Origin: BOG-1363 sp043775355
GTDB lineage: Bacteria > Planctomycetota > UBA11346
Length of the DNA: 12,996 bases
NCBI GenBank assembly: GCA_043775355.1
Contig: JAYVSL010000018.1
Location: 1 to 12,996 of the forward strand
Direction: 5' to 3'
Of this stretch, positions 1-7,880 are shown in pieces; position 1 is the first letter of the stretch, and each line of letters starts with the position of its first letter. The notes below the pieces were generated by a model that saw nothing but the letters and a program-made list of their open reading frames with translations, did not search any database and had not been told where the DNA came from. Both the position numbers and the translations under genes were made by a program.

Positions 1-1740
1 CCGGGCTGTTTTACGCCGCGCACGACCGAACGCATGCGCATGGATACGCTTCGCGCGGTTGAGGCTGGCGATTTTCAAAAAGCAGCCGGCACGGTGAACG
101 AATTATTTGATAGCCATTTCGATGGTGAACCGAGCGAGCCAGGTGGAAGTCCAGTTTCGGGAGAAAGTATTGCCGCCAAGCAAGCGCTGCTCTGGCACAT
201 GGAACGTGGGTTGGTCGATCATTTGGCGGGCAATCTTCTGACCAGTAATCGGCATCTCGATTTGGCCGGTGAGATGGTCGACCTTCGCCGTAGCAAGGGC
301 GTGGTTACCGAAACGGCAACCTACCTCGCCAACGACACTCTGCGTGATTACGCAGGCAATGCGTTCGAACATACGCAGGTGGATTATTACCGTTCGCTGA
401 ATCGTTTACTGCAAGCCGAGCGACGTGAGGGTACGTATGTGCCAAGTCAGTTGGCCTTCACGCCGTTGAAGGCCAAAAAGCCAACGACGAACGTGCCCAT
501 ACCATTTTGGTTGAGCGCGACAGATCAGGTTTCTTCAGCAGACAATTTAGATCGGGCGGTGAATTTCGCTCGCCGCATGACCATTAATCAATTGCAAGAA
601 ACCGCCGATGCCGCTGGCGGAAATCGCTATGATGATGATCCATTCGCACGGTTTTTCGCTGCGGCGTTGACCTATACACCCAAACCAGGTGATCGTAGCG
701 AAGCCAATAATCAATTTGCTGATGCCATGCTCAAGCGCGCCATGCAAGGATACGCCAAGCAAGCGGCAATCTTTGGCAACGGCAAACAACCATTTCTTTA
801 TGAGGTCACTCGTCGGCCATCGTTGGTCGAGACTTTATTCATTCGTCATTCACGGGCCTACGATCAACAGAGTTTTGATGATCGCCTCAGTCAATACGGC
901 CTACGGAAAGATGATCCGCGCATCACCACCGCGCAATTGCCTAAGGGCCATGGCATGGTGTTGGTGCTCAATCATGTTGGATTCATCACTCATCCAGAAG
1001 TGTTAGACATTCGCGCGGTCGCGGCGCAATTTCGCAGCACCTATCACCCGACGCCGCAAGAAGCGGCACGGGGATATACGACCGAACGCTTTTATATTGG
1101 CGGCTTATTATTTTGGGCCAAGGGACCGGGAGCAGAGGTGGTTAACCATTGGGCTCCGATTCCGATACCTGGCAATCTCGTACATGATTTGTTGGCGCCA
1201 GGTGGTGCGGCGTTTCTCGGTTTTGCGATTCCGGTTCACGCCAAAGATCATCCCATTATGCAACCGGCCTCTGTGCGTGCGCGGCCAGCCCTAGGTGGAA
1301 CGGACTTCAGCCATGGTATGGAGGTGCTTTCCGACTTGGATGCTTTTGCCCGCGCGACACTGAAAGACGAACAGCCCGGCGTGTTGGCCAAAACCATGAT
1401 TCGCGCCGCAGCGAAGCAAACTGCCGTGGCACTGGCAGCGCATGCAGTCGACAAGCGCAACAAAGATAAGGGCGGCGCGGCAGGCCTGCTGAGCATGGCC
1501 GTCAATCTTATTGGTAGCACCGTCGCCACCCTTAGCGAAGTCGCCGACACTCGCGCCTGGACCAGTCTTCCTGATCATATCGAAGGCGCTTTGCTGGATC
1601 TGCCCGCAGGCAGCTATTCACTGATCTTAGATACCGCTTACGGTCCGGTCGAGTGCGGCGGAGTGACCGTCGAAGCCGGCCGTATGGTGGTGGTGCCCAT
1701 CCGTACGTTTACCGAACCGCTTCCGCCAGCGCGAGACTAA
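1..1740 (+). CDS. COG3014-type envelope protein, 5'-truncated by window edge
   Basis: The reading frame is open from base 1 to a TAA at 1738-1740, so the true start lies outside the window. The first internal ATG is at 34, but in-frame codons before it read PGCFTPRTTER; the PGC may be the end of a lipoprotein signal peptide, and the mature protein would then start with that Cys. At least 579 residues are visible. The C-terminal part shows what I recognise as the COG3014 signature: a GMVLVLNHVGF segment, then ADTRAWTSLPDHIEGALLDL followed by a GSYSLIL beta segment near the end. The N-terminal half is helical with TPR-like character (RAVEAGDFQKAAGTVNELF). The family has no established biochemical role; it is repeatedly found beside LpoB-like lipoproteins, as here (55 bp upstream of one), which suggests an envelope role coupled to peptidoglycan synthesis. 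It is somewhat longer than the family members I recall. Family assignment is from memory of the motifs. Confidence 0.75.
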   Translation, partial: PGCFTPRTTERMRMDTLRAVEAGDFQKAAGTVNELFDSHFDGEPSEPGGSPVSGESIAAKQALLWHMERGLVDHLAGNLLTSNRHLDLAGEMVDLRRSKGVVTETATYLANDTLRDYAGNAFEHTQVDYYRSLNRLLQAERREGTYVPSQLAFTPLKAKKPTTNVPIPFWLSATDQVSSADNLDRAVNFARRMTINQLQETADAAGGNRYDDDPFARFFAAALTYTPKPGDRSEANNQFADAMLKRAMQGYAKQAAIFGNGKQPFLYEVTRRPSLVETLFIRHSRAYDQQSFDDRLSQYGLRKDDPRITTAQLPKGHGMVLVLNHVGFITHPEVLDIRAVAAQFRSTYHPTPQEAARGYTTERFYIGGLLFWAKGPGAEVVNHWAPIPIPGNLVHDLLAPGGAAFLGFAIPVHAKDHPIMQPASVRARPALGGTDFSHGMEVLSDLDAFARATLKDEQPGVLAKTMIRAAAKQTAVALAAHAVDKRNKDKGGAAGLLSMAVNLIGSTVATLSEVADTRAWTSLPDHIEGALLDLPAGSYSLILDTAYGPVECGGVTVEAGRMVVVPIRTFTEPLPPARD

Positions 1741-1781
1741 ACCGCTGGCGATTACCTTGTCCACGTTTTTCACATCCACCC

Positions 1782-1787
1782 AAAGGA
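1782..1787 (+). promoter_or_regulatory. Shine-Dalgarno site for the LpoB-like gene
   Basis: AAAGGA lies 8 nt before the ATG at 1796. It decides between that ATG and a TTG at 1757 in the same frame; only the ATG gives a normal lipoprotein signal peptide. Confidence 0.7.
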
Positions 1788-1795
1788 TCTTTCCT

Positions 1796-2395
1796 ATGCG
1801 TCCATTCCTTGCTCTCACCGCTCTCATTTTGTTGCCGACTGCGCTGGCGCTGACCACCGGATGCGGTGATCAGAAAATAACCCGCACTGATGAAAACGCG
1901 GTTATCGATCTGTCGGGCAACTGGAACGCTACCGACAGTCGCCTTGTCGCCGAGGCGTTGATTGCGCAGGCTTTGCAAAGCCCTTGGGCGGATGATTTCA
2001 AGAAGGCCAATAATCGCACGCCAGTGGTGAAGATTGGACGGATTAAACCAGTCACCAATGGCGATGTCATTAATACTGACATCTTCGCAAATGATCTCGT
2101 ACGCGCGATCGTCAACAGCGGCAAAGCCCGTGCCGTTGCTTCCACTTCAGAGAGCGATCAAGCCCGCGAAGAGCGCAAAGAGCAAGACGTTCACGCCAGC
2201 GAAACAACGCGCAAACCAGGATTTCAAGAAACTGGTACCGATTACCTGATCATTGGCACCATTAACGTACAAGACGATCAAGCAGGCGGTAAGCGTCAGA
2301 AATTCTATTCTACCGATTTGAAATTGACTGACGTGAAAACTCAGGAACAGGTGTGGTTCGGTAATAAGAAAATTTCTAAATTGGTTGAACGCTAA
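1796..2395 (+). CDS. LpoB-like penicillin-binding protein activator lipoprotein
   Basis: This encodes a 199-residue protein that starts with a signal peptide (MRPFLALTALILLPTALAL) and a Cys at the end of LTTGC. The lipobox is slightly off consensus, with Leu at -4 rather than -3. The mature part has the LpoB/YcfM layout: an N-terminal VIDLSGNWNATDSRLVAEAL segment, PVVKIGRIKPVTNGDVINTDIFANDLVRAIVNSGKARAV, a charged loop rich in Glu/Arg, and a final beta core containing TDYLIIGTI, YSTDLKLTDVKTQEQVWFG and KKISKLVER. In Enterobacteria LpoB is an outer-membrane lipoprotein that reaches through peptidoglycan to activate PBP1B; here a related role is inferred, and the enterobacterial partner-binding details may not hold. 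It follows the COG3014-type gene by 55 bp on the same strand, a pairing seen in other bacteria, and is probably co-transcribed. Family call is fairly firm; the partner enzyme is not visible in the window. Confidence 0.8.
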   Translation: MRPFLALTALILLPTALALTTGCGDQKITRTDENAVIDLSGNWNATDSRLVAEALIAQALQSPWADDFKKANNRTPVVKIGRIKPVTNGDVINTDIFANDLVRAIVNSGKARAVASTSESDQAREERKEQDVHASETTRKPGFQETGTDYLIIGTINVQDDQAGGKRQKFYSTDLKLTDVKTQEQVWFGNKKISKLVER

Positions 2396-2420
2396 AGCAC
2401 ACGAAAGCACACGGCGTTTT

Positions 2421-2472
2421 TACTCCAAGCGAATCACCCCGGCCTGATGGTCGGGGTGATTCGCTTGGAGTA
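2421..2472. terminator. Long perfect hairpin between convergent genes, likely bidirectional terminator
   Basis: Two perfectly complementary 21-base arms (2421-2441 and 2452-2472) flank a 10-nt centre that can add two further G-C pairs and a G-T pair around a TGAT loop. The hairpin lies in the 107-bp gap between the LpoB-like gene (stop at 2395) and the kinase-FapA gene (stop at 2503), which converge on it. Neither side has a clean U-run: 4-5 T precede the left arm on the plus strand, which read as A on the minus transcript. Position and stability argue for termination or 3'-end protection of both transcripts. Confidence 0.6.
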
Positions 2473-2502
2473 TTCTCCAAAAATTAGGCAGAAGGAAAAT
2501 CG

Positions 2503-5166
2503 TTACGGCGTAGATTCCGATGTACCCAATCGATATTGTAATCGTGGCTCAGTGAGCAGATGCGGCTCAATGTCCGCGAGTCGCGCAACCACCCCAGGGT
2601 GTGCAACCACCCCAACGTTGACAATGGCCTTGGCATTATCGCCCAGGTTAGTGAGGTCATTCACCAGCTTGCGTTGCCGTGCCAGTTGTCTGCGCGAAGC
2701 TTCACCGTCTTGCGATAGGCGCTTTTTGCTGTCCGACAGTTCCTGCAATTGGCGTTGAACCGCATCGAGTACGTCTTTGCGAACAAACTGCGCACCGACT
2801 AATCGTTGGGTACGTCCTTGCGAAGCGAGCACTTCGTTTTCCATGGTCTGGCAGTGGCTGATCAGTCGCGAACGATCGGAATCAAGACGTTCAGCTTCAA
2901 GTTTAGCTAATTTATTTTGCTGTTGATAGCTCAGATTATGACCGGCCCACAGTTCGGTGGTGGTACCATCTTTATCGCCTGCGGTACCGACATTGACCGT
3001 GCCCCCAGCCGTCAGCGAGCCGCCGACGACCTTGCCCACTTGGATATCACCCGATGCGAGTAAGGCACAATTCCGCGCTTCGCCGCTGATCTTGAGATTG
3101 CCCGCCATGATTTTTCGCACACTGGCGGCGCTGGCCATAATGGTTCCACCAGCGGTTACTTCTTGATCGCCTGGACCAATCGAACCATTGATTTCCAATG
3201 AGCCGCCAACCGTAATCGCAGCATCCTCTAAATCGCCGACGATAACCACATCGCTTTTGCAGGTAATAGAAGCACCGGCTTTGACGTTGCCGCGTACGAC
3301 CACTAAATCATCGCTGACAATCGGTGGACTATCCGGGCCAAAATCACCAGGAATTTCGACTGCGCCAACGACGCGAACGGTGCCATCACTTTGCTGTTGG
3401 CATAATCCGACTCGGGTCGCACGCAGCACCAAACTGCCAGTACGGTCACGGCTGATCTCGGTTCCTTCGCCGACGCATTCTTCGGGAAGCACTTCGCATA
3501 CGTGCGCTGCGGGAATGACTCGACCAAGAACATCCATGCCATCACTGGCTGGTGTTGCTGCCTGCCATACCGCGAGCACGGTGCCTGGCTGAACGCGTTG
3601 TAAATTGCGCGTGCGCGCAACGTCATCGACGGTCGTATTGGCTACCGCTTTGCCGAGATGAAATCCTGCTTGCCGTCCTGGGACGGGCGAACGTCCAGCA
3701 GCAATGATCAAACGTCCTTGGGCATCGGCGGGACCTTCGACCAACCGGTGAAGGCCGACCACATCTAACCCGAAGCGCAGACCAGATCGTTTCAAAACGG
3801 GTTCGAGTTGTTCTTTCGCGACCAAACAACCTGGCTTGGTCAATGCAACGGCGGTCATGTGGTCATCAGAAATGGTGATAACCAGCGGTAATTCCAAGCC
3901 TGGAATGGTTTCTCCGCGAATCGTCGTACCGCTGAATCCTGGTGTTGCTGGGTCGCCGCGCGCCAGAACGATGCGTCGAGGTAAAGTGCTCGGGCGCGTG
4001 GATTCGTTTACCGCACCTTGATCAATGCCGTAAACGATGCCTGCACTTTCGATAATTTGTTCCAACATAAAGCGCGGAAAACTTGCGCCAGATGCAAGCA
4101 CGAGCGATGCTTTAAGCGCATCGGCGTCAACGACGATGCGCTTCGTCAACAGCTTTAACTGCTCAGCATTTATTTTGACATTAACGGGTAAAGGTGTTGC
4201 GGGTTTATCGGTGGGCTCTGGTCGCGTTACTTCGGGCAAGCTATTTACTTTTGGTGTTTTCACCGGCGCCGCAGAGGCAACTTTTTCGGCTGTGTTTTTA
4301 TTGAGCCCGGTCGGCACTTGTGCATGGCGTAAGCGTTGTCCGTTGATCGCGCATTCCAAGTCTTCCCGCAATTGCCGTGCAGATTGATAACGCCGTTCGC
4401 GATCTTTATTCGTCGCGAAGCCAATGATCGCTACGACCGCACCGGAAAGATTTGGCTGAAAATTGCGTGGATCCGGCATTGGTTCGTTCAACGATTTCAC
4501 CAAAGTCGTAATCGGGCTTTCACTGGAATAGGGGGGCTGGCCAGTGACTAAATGGAAGAGCGTTGCGCCGAGCGAATAAATATCAGCTCGAATATCGACG
4601 TCGGCAACTCCGCGTGCTTGCTCTGGAGCTATGTACGCAGGAGTACCCATAACCGTTCCGGGCTTCGTCATGCGATCATCGCCAGACGAGAAACAAACAA
4701 GTCCCAAGTCAGCAAGTTTGGCTACGCCATGATCATTTAGAAAAATATTCGCAGGCTTGATGTCACGATGGACGAGACGAGCGGCCTCAATCGCCTCCAA
4801 ACCGCAGGTCGCGTCTTTCAGTAACGACATCGCAAGCAGCTCATCCAGTCGGCCACCGCGCTTGTCGATCAGCTGCGCCAAATCGCCACCCGTAACCAAT
4901 TCCATCGCCATAAAAAGTTGACCGTCGGCCTCGCCGGCGTCGAAACAGGTTACCACGTTGGGATGACTCACCAGCGCACCAGCTCGGGCCTCACGCAGAA
5001 AACGCGCACAAAAATCCGGATCACTACTAAAAGCTGAAGTCACCACTTTCAGCGCAACTTGACGCTGCAATGACGCTTGCAGCGCTCGATAAACGATCGC
5101 CATGCCCCCTTGCCCAAGTTTGGACAAGATCTGATAGGTGCCAATTTTCTTCGGTAGGGTAGCCAA
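2503..5166 (-). CDS. Ser/Thr protein kinase fused to FapA/DUF342 domain
   Basis: This is an 887-residue protein with two halves. Residues about 11-275 are a Hanks-type kinase with all key elements: glycine-rich loop LGQGGMAIV (17-25), ATP-anchoring Lys40 in VALK, the alpha-C Glu59, HRDIKPAN with catalytic Asp135, DLG with metal-binding Asp153 (DLG in place of DFG is common in bacteria) and GTPAYIAPE (174-182). It should therefore be active. A Pro/Lys-rich linker (about 276-335) leads to a FapA/DUF342 region: an SDGMDVLGRVIPA motif typical of the family's N-terminal part, then a right-handed beta-helix-like ladder of short GD/GG repeats (about 601-738: VVIVGDLEDAAITVGGSLEI, LLASGDIQVGKVVGGSLTAG), then a Gln/Lys/Glu-rich coiled coil (about 747-840). 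There is no transmembrane segment, unlike PknB-type kinases, so it is probably cytoplasmic. The start is a TTG; no later start would keep the glycine-rich loop. It lies 158 bp downstream of the redoxin gene on the same strand. FapA proteins are linked to flagellar assembly and polar localisation in Vibrio; the role here is unknown. Confidence 0.88.
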   Translation of the reverse strand: MATLPKKIGTYQILSKLGQGGMAIVYRALQASLQRQVALKVVTSAFSSDPDFCARFLREARAGALVSHPNVVTCFDAGEADGQLFMAMELVTGGDLAQLIDKRGGRLDELLAMSLLKDATCGLEAIEAARLVHRDIKPANIFLNDHGVAKLADLGLVCFSSGDDRMTKPGTVMGTPAYIAPEQARGVADVDIRADIYSLGATLFHLVTGQPPYSSESPITTLVKSLNEPMPDPRNFQPNLSGAVVAIIGFATNKDRERRYQSARQLREDLECAINGQRLRHAQVPTGLNKNTAEKVASAAPVKTPKVNSLPEVTRPEPTDKPATPLPVNVKINAEQLKLLTKRIVVDADALKASLVLASGASFPRFMLEQIIESAGIVYGIDQGAVNESTRPSTLPRRIVLARGDPATPGFSGTTIRGETIPGLELPLVITISDDHMTAVALTKPGCLVAKEQLEPVLKRSGLRFGLDVVGLHRLVEGPADAQGRLIIAAGRSPVPGRQAGFHLGKAVANTTVDDVARTRNLQRVQPGTVLAVWQAATPASDGMDVLGRVIPAAHVCEVLPEECVGEGTEISRDRTGSLVLRATRVGLCQQQSDGTVRVVGAVEIPGDFGPDSPPIVSDDLVVVRGNVKAGASITCKSDVVIVGDLEDAAITVGGSLEINGSIGPGDQEVTAGGTIMASAASVRKIMAGNLKISGEARNCALLASGDIQVGKVVGGSLTAGGTVNVGTAGDKDGTTTELWAGHNLSYQQQNKLAKLEAERLDSDRSRLISHCQTMENEVLASQGRTQRLVGAQFVRKDVLDAVQRQLQELSDSKKRLSQDGEASRRQLARQRKLVNDLTNLGDNAKAIVNVGVVAHPGVVARLADIEPHLLTEPRLQYRLGTSESTP

Positions 5167-5174
5167 AGGAACAA

Positions 5175-5178
5175 CCTC
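5175..5178 (-). promoter_or_regulatory. Shine-Dalgarno site supporting the TTG start of the kinase-FapA gene
   Basis: On the minus strand GAGG sits 8 nt before the TTG at 5166-5164. This spacing is normal, and it supports TTG as the true initiation codon. Confidence 0.6.
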
Positions 5179-5324
5179 GTTCCCGCAATCCTACCTCACG
5201 ACCTGCTCAGGCGCAAATACCTCTCAAGACCATCAGATAGGAAATGGGTAGCAGAGCGATGTGAGCTTAGCACACGTTTGAAGAGCAAGCGCAGGATAGC
5301 GCAATTTTCGCAACCATCGTTGAT

Positions 5325-5921
5325 CTATTTTTTCGCCGTGAACACCAAATCACAAGCATCGCCGGGCATCCAATGTGCATCTTTGCCTGCCCATTTGACA
5401 TTGCAGCCGATGGGATTGGTCAGCGCTATGCTGACGGGTTTTCCGTTGATGACTTCATTGAGCACGCGGTCGAGGTCATTGATAGTGATGTTCGCCACAT
5501 TGCGCGGGCTGTCGACGCCGCGACCGCAGTACACCAGTTTTCTGCTCGCATCGAAGACGTAAAAATGTGGCGTACGTAATGCACCATAAGCACGGGCGAC
5601 GTCTTGGGATTCATCGTGTAAATAGGTCCATGGAAATTTCTGCTGCTGCATCCGCGTTACCATGTGCGGAAAGTCGTCATCAGCGTAGGTATGTTTGCTG
5701 TTGGAATTGATGCCGACAAAGCGCACGCCTTTGGCGGCGAAGGTGTCGGCGGTTTTGCGCGTCGCTTCATCGCTGCCAATGACGTAGGGGCAGTGGTTGC
5801 AGGTAAAAAAAAGTACCAAAATCTTGGCGTCGGTGAAAGCGCTCAAGGAGTAATTTCCCCCGTCAGTGGCAGGAAGACTGAAGTCGGGTGCAGTTGCACC
5901 GAGTGAAAGCGTGAAGGGCAT
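5325..5921 (-). CDS. Thioredoxin-like redoxin (AhpC/TSA-like fold)
   Basis: This 198-residue protein has the thioredoxin/peroxiredoxin-like fold. Visible signs are the opening GATAPDFSLPATDGG (residues 8-22), the strand ILVLFFT leading into a CNHC redox pair (Cys41 and Cys44) followed by PYV, a GVRFVGINSN strand, the cis-proline region RTPHFYVFD and a C-terminal NPIGCNVKW with a third conserved Cys. This pattern (CNHCP near the N-terminus, GC.[IV]KW at the C-terminus) marks a thioredoxin family group common in Planctomycetes, Verrucomicrobia and Bacteroidetes. It has no signal peptide and should act in the cytoplasm, as a thiol-disulfide oxidoreductase or peroxiredoxin-like protein; the substrate is unknown. 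The ATG has a GGAG 5 nt upstream. It sits between the TPR gene (94 bp away) and the kinase-FapA gene (158 bp) on the same strand, so co-transcription is possible but not shown. Confidence 0.85.
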   Translation of the reverse strand: MPFTLSLGATAPDFSLPATDGGNYSLSAFTDAKILVLFFTCNHCPYVIGSDEATRKTADTFAAKGVRFVGINSNSKHTYADDDFPHMVTRMQQQKFPWTYLHDESQDVARAYGALRTPHFYVFDASRKLVYCGRGVDSPRNVANITINDLDRVLNEVINGKPVSIALTNPIGCNVKWAGKDAHWMPGDACDLVFTAKK

Positions 5922-6015
5922 GAGAACTCCGAGATCATGGAGGAATACAAGAGCGCGTACGATGGTCTGAGCAAGCCGGTTTTCCAGCAGGCTTTCCCGT
6001 AAGATGACGCGTCCA

Positions 6016-7716
6016 TTACAAGCCTTTTGAGGCTTTTCGTATTATCGTGGTTGCTCGCAGGTCGCCTTGGCCTTCGCACATGTCGGCAGCTTCTTCGAAC
6101 AAATCCTTGGCGTCGACTTTGTTACCCAGGGCGACTTGAGCGTTGCCCACGTCGACCAGCAAACGCGCGCGTGCCTTGTCGTCTTTCAGCTCGGTATAAA
6201 TAGCGAGACTTTCTTGCAGGTATTCCAATGCGGTATGAGATTCGACGAGATGAAGCGCAGAAATCCCCATTTGGTGCAGGATGCGTGCACGAACGACAGG
6301 CTGATCATTGAAGCCGGGCAGGGCTTCACGGAAATAGGCGAAGGCTTCTGGATGTGCGCCACGGCGAGCCAATGTTGTACCCAGGCCGTGGAGCGCACGG
6401 GATCGCTGCGGTTGATCTTCCGGATGCGTACACACGCGCACTAAGCGTTGAAGATGAGCCTCGGCTTCGGCAAGCGCACCCATTTCTTGGTGCAGCTCGG
6501 CGATGGTACCGAGCACGCGAATTTGGTCGCTGCGTTCACCGAGCTTGGCGAGTACTTGCACCCATTGCGGCATTACCGCTAACGCCTTGTCATTGTCGCC
6601 AAGTTGACGATGCAAACTAGCGATGGCCGAAAGTGCTTGTTCTTGGTGTTGTAAATTGTTGCTGGCGGTAGCGGCGGCGAGGCTGCGATTGAGATACGTG
6701 ATCGCCAAATCTGCATGTTGAGCGTTAGCTTCTGCGGCGCCAAGCAGATAGAGGCTTCGACTGATACCGTCATGATCTTTCACCACTTCGCACAGATCGA
6801 GACTTTGCAGATAACAAGCGATGGCCTCAGTATAGACTTCGCGCTTCACATGCACCAAGCCAAGGCGACGCAGGGATTGCGCTAAAAGCGCTTTGTTATC
6901 CGTCTGTTTGTGCGTGGCGATGCAGCGCTGATGGAGGGCAATCGCTTGTTCGAAGTTGCCGTGGCGGCGTTCCATTTCGGCCCATCGTGCGATGGTTTCG
7001 GTGGCATCGTAGGATCGCGCTAGCTCGCTCGATAAAGTAACGCTGGCTTCGTATTCACTCGCCGATGCGGTGTAGTCGGCAAGTAAGGCAAAGGCCGCCG
7101 CTTTGCATTCATGGGTTTGCGCCCGCAGCGGACCTTTGCGAAAACTCACAAAAACTTTCAGCGCGCGATCGCAGTGTTGAATGGCCTCAGCCGCATCGCC
7201 ATTGCCTTTTCGTTGGACTAAACCGTGGGCAAGATCGAGTTGGCACACGCCGATTTGCACGTGATCGTTGAGGTCTTGGGCGATTTGCAGCGCACGCTTG
7301 AGCAGTCGTACACCTTCATCATCACCGCCACGCAGCGTCAGGCAGGCTTGTCCTGCACGCGTTGCGGCATCAAGTGCGAGTCGATGTTCGTTGGCGAACT
7401 CCAACGCTTTGAGCGCCTCGACCAAAACCTTTGCCGCGTCGGCATGATTGCCCGCTTTGCTAAAAAGTTTCCCCAGGTCGATTAATACTTCAGCACGACG
7501 GGTTGGCGAGCCAGCTTTTTCCCACAGTTCAGCGCAGCGGCGAAAATGCGGAACACCGGCATCAAGTGCCGCGCCGGTTTTATTTTCTAGAATCAGTAAG
7601 CCGAGTCGACGTTCCTCGCGGGCTTGGTCCGCCATTAATTCCAAATCGTGATTCGAGAGGGGACCCTGGGCATTGGGCTGGGCATTGGGCTGGGCATCAG
7701 AATGGGAGTCAGACAT
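6016..7716 (-). CDS. Tetratricopeptide (TPR) repeat protein
   Basis: This 566-residue, almost entirely helical protein is built from about eleven TPR units spaced roughly 40 residues apart. Examples are AEVLIDLGKLFSKAGNHADA (around residue 80), SLRRLGLVHVKREVYTEAIA, SLYLLGAAEANAQHADLAIT, ALHGLGTTLARRGAHPEAFA and ARLLVDVGNAQVALGNKVDA. The 40-residue period and the repeated LG..H...G...A pattern resemble MalT- or LGN-type TPR superhelices, which bind other proteins. There is no signal peptide, membrane segment or attached catalytic domain, so it is most likely a cytoplasmic scaffold. Residues 1-17 are a low-complexity leader with the AQPN motif twice, encoded by a 12-bp tandem repeat. The ATG has AGGAG 9 nt upstream. 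It is the first gene of a same-strand set with the redoxin and kinase-FapA genes, and is divergent from the Thr-Pro lipoprotein gene. Its partner is unknown; the kinase downstream is one candidate. Confidence 0.85.
   Translation of the reverse strand: MSDSHSDAQPNAQPNAQGPLSNHDLELMADQAREERRLGLLILENKTGAALDAGVPHFRRCAELWEKAGSPTRRAEVLIDLGKLFSKAGNHADAAKVLVEALKALEFANEHRLALDAATRAGQACLTLRGGDDEGVRLLKRALQIAQDLNDHVQIGVCQLDLAHGLVQRKGNGDAAEAIQHCDRALKVFVSFRKGPLRAQTHECKAAAFALLADYTASASEYEASVTLSSELARSYDATETIARWAEMERRHGNFEQAIALHQRCIATHKQTDNKALLAQSLRRLGLVHVKREVYTEAIACYLQSLDLCEVVKDHDGISRSLYLLGAAEANAQHADLAITYLNRSLAAATASNNLQHQEQALSAIASLHRQLGDNDKALAVMPQWVQVLAKLGERSDQIRVLGTIAELHQEMGALAEAEAHLQRLVRVCTHPEDQPQRSRALHGLGTTLARRGAHPEAFAYFREALPGFNDQPVVRARILHQMGISALHLVESHTALEYLQESLAIYTELKDDKARARLLVDVGNAQVALGNKVDAKDLFEEAADMCEGQGDLRATTIIRKASKGL
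7666..7697. repeat. 12-bp tandem repeat in the 5' coding region of the TPR gene
   Basis: CTGGGCATTGGG occurs at 7666-7677 and 7678-7689, followed by a partial copy to 7697. It encodes the AQPN-AQPN-AQ leader of the TPR protein on the minus strand, so unit changes would keep the frame. Confidence 0.8.
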
Positions 7717-7869
7717 AGCGGTACACTCCTGAGGAGCAAAGTTGATGGCGATTTATCACCCTTCCGGGCTGATCGTCCATTGATTTGTGATGGTTTCGCA
7801 CACCGGTGTCGTTGACGCGCACGCTGAAATGCAAACGTATGAGTAGTCCGTGGGAACACCATTGGTGAT

Positions 7870-7873
7870 GGAG
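7870..7873 (+). promoter_or_regulatory. Shine-Dalgarno-like site pointing to a TTG start
   Basis: GGAG ends 7 nt before TTG 7881, 13 nt before ATG 7887 and further still from ATG 7908. Spacing favours TTG 7881, but the two ATGs give equally plausible signal peptides. Confidence 0.4.
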
Positions 7874-7880
7874 TGGTCTT

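Noticed and set aside
3188..3592. Thr/Pro/Ser-rich open frame on the plus strand
   Set aside because: Its low-complexity composition is the reverse reading of the FapA Gly/Asp/Val repeats; it is not a real gene.
4708..4710. DLG instead of DFG in the kinase as a sign of a pseudokinase
   Set aside because: DLG is common in active bacterial Hanks kinases, and Lys40, Glu59, Asp135 and Asp153 are all present.
7803..7838. TTGACG ... TATGAG as a promoter for the Thr-Pro lipoprotein gene
   Set aside because: The two boxes are about 20 nt apart, too far for a normal sigma-70 promoter, and no better pair was found.
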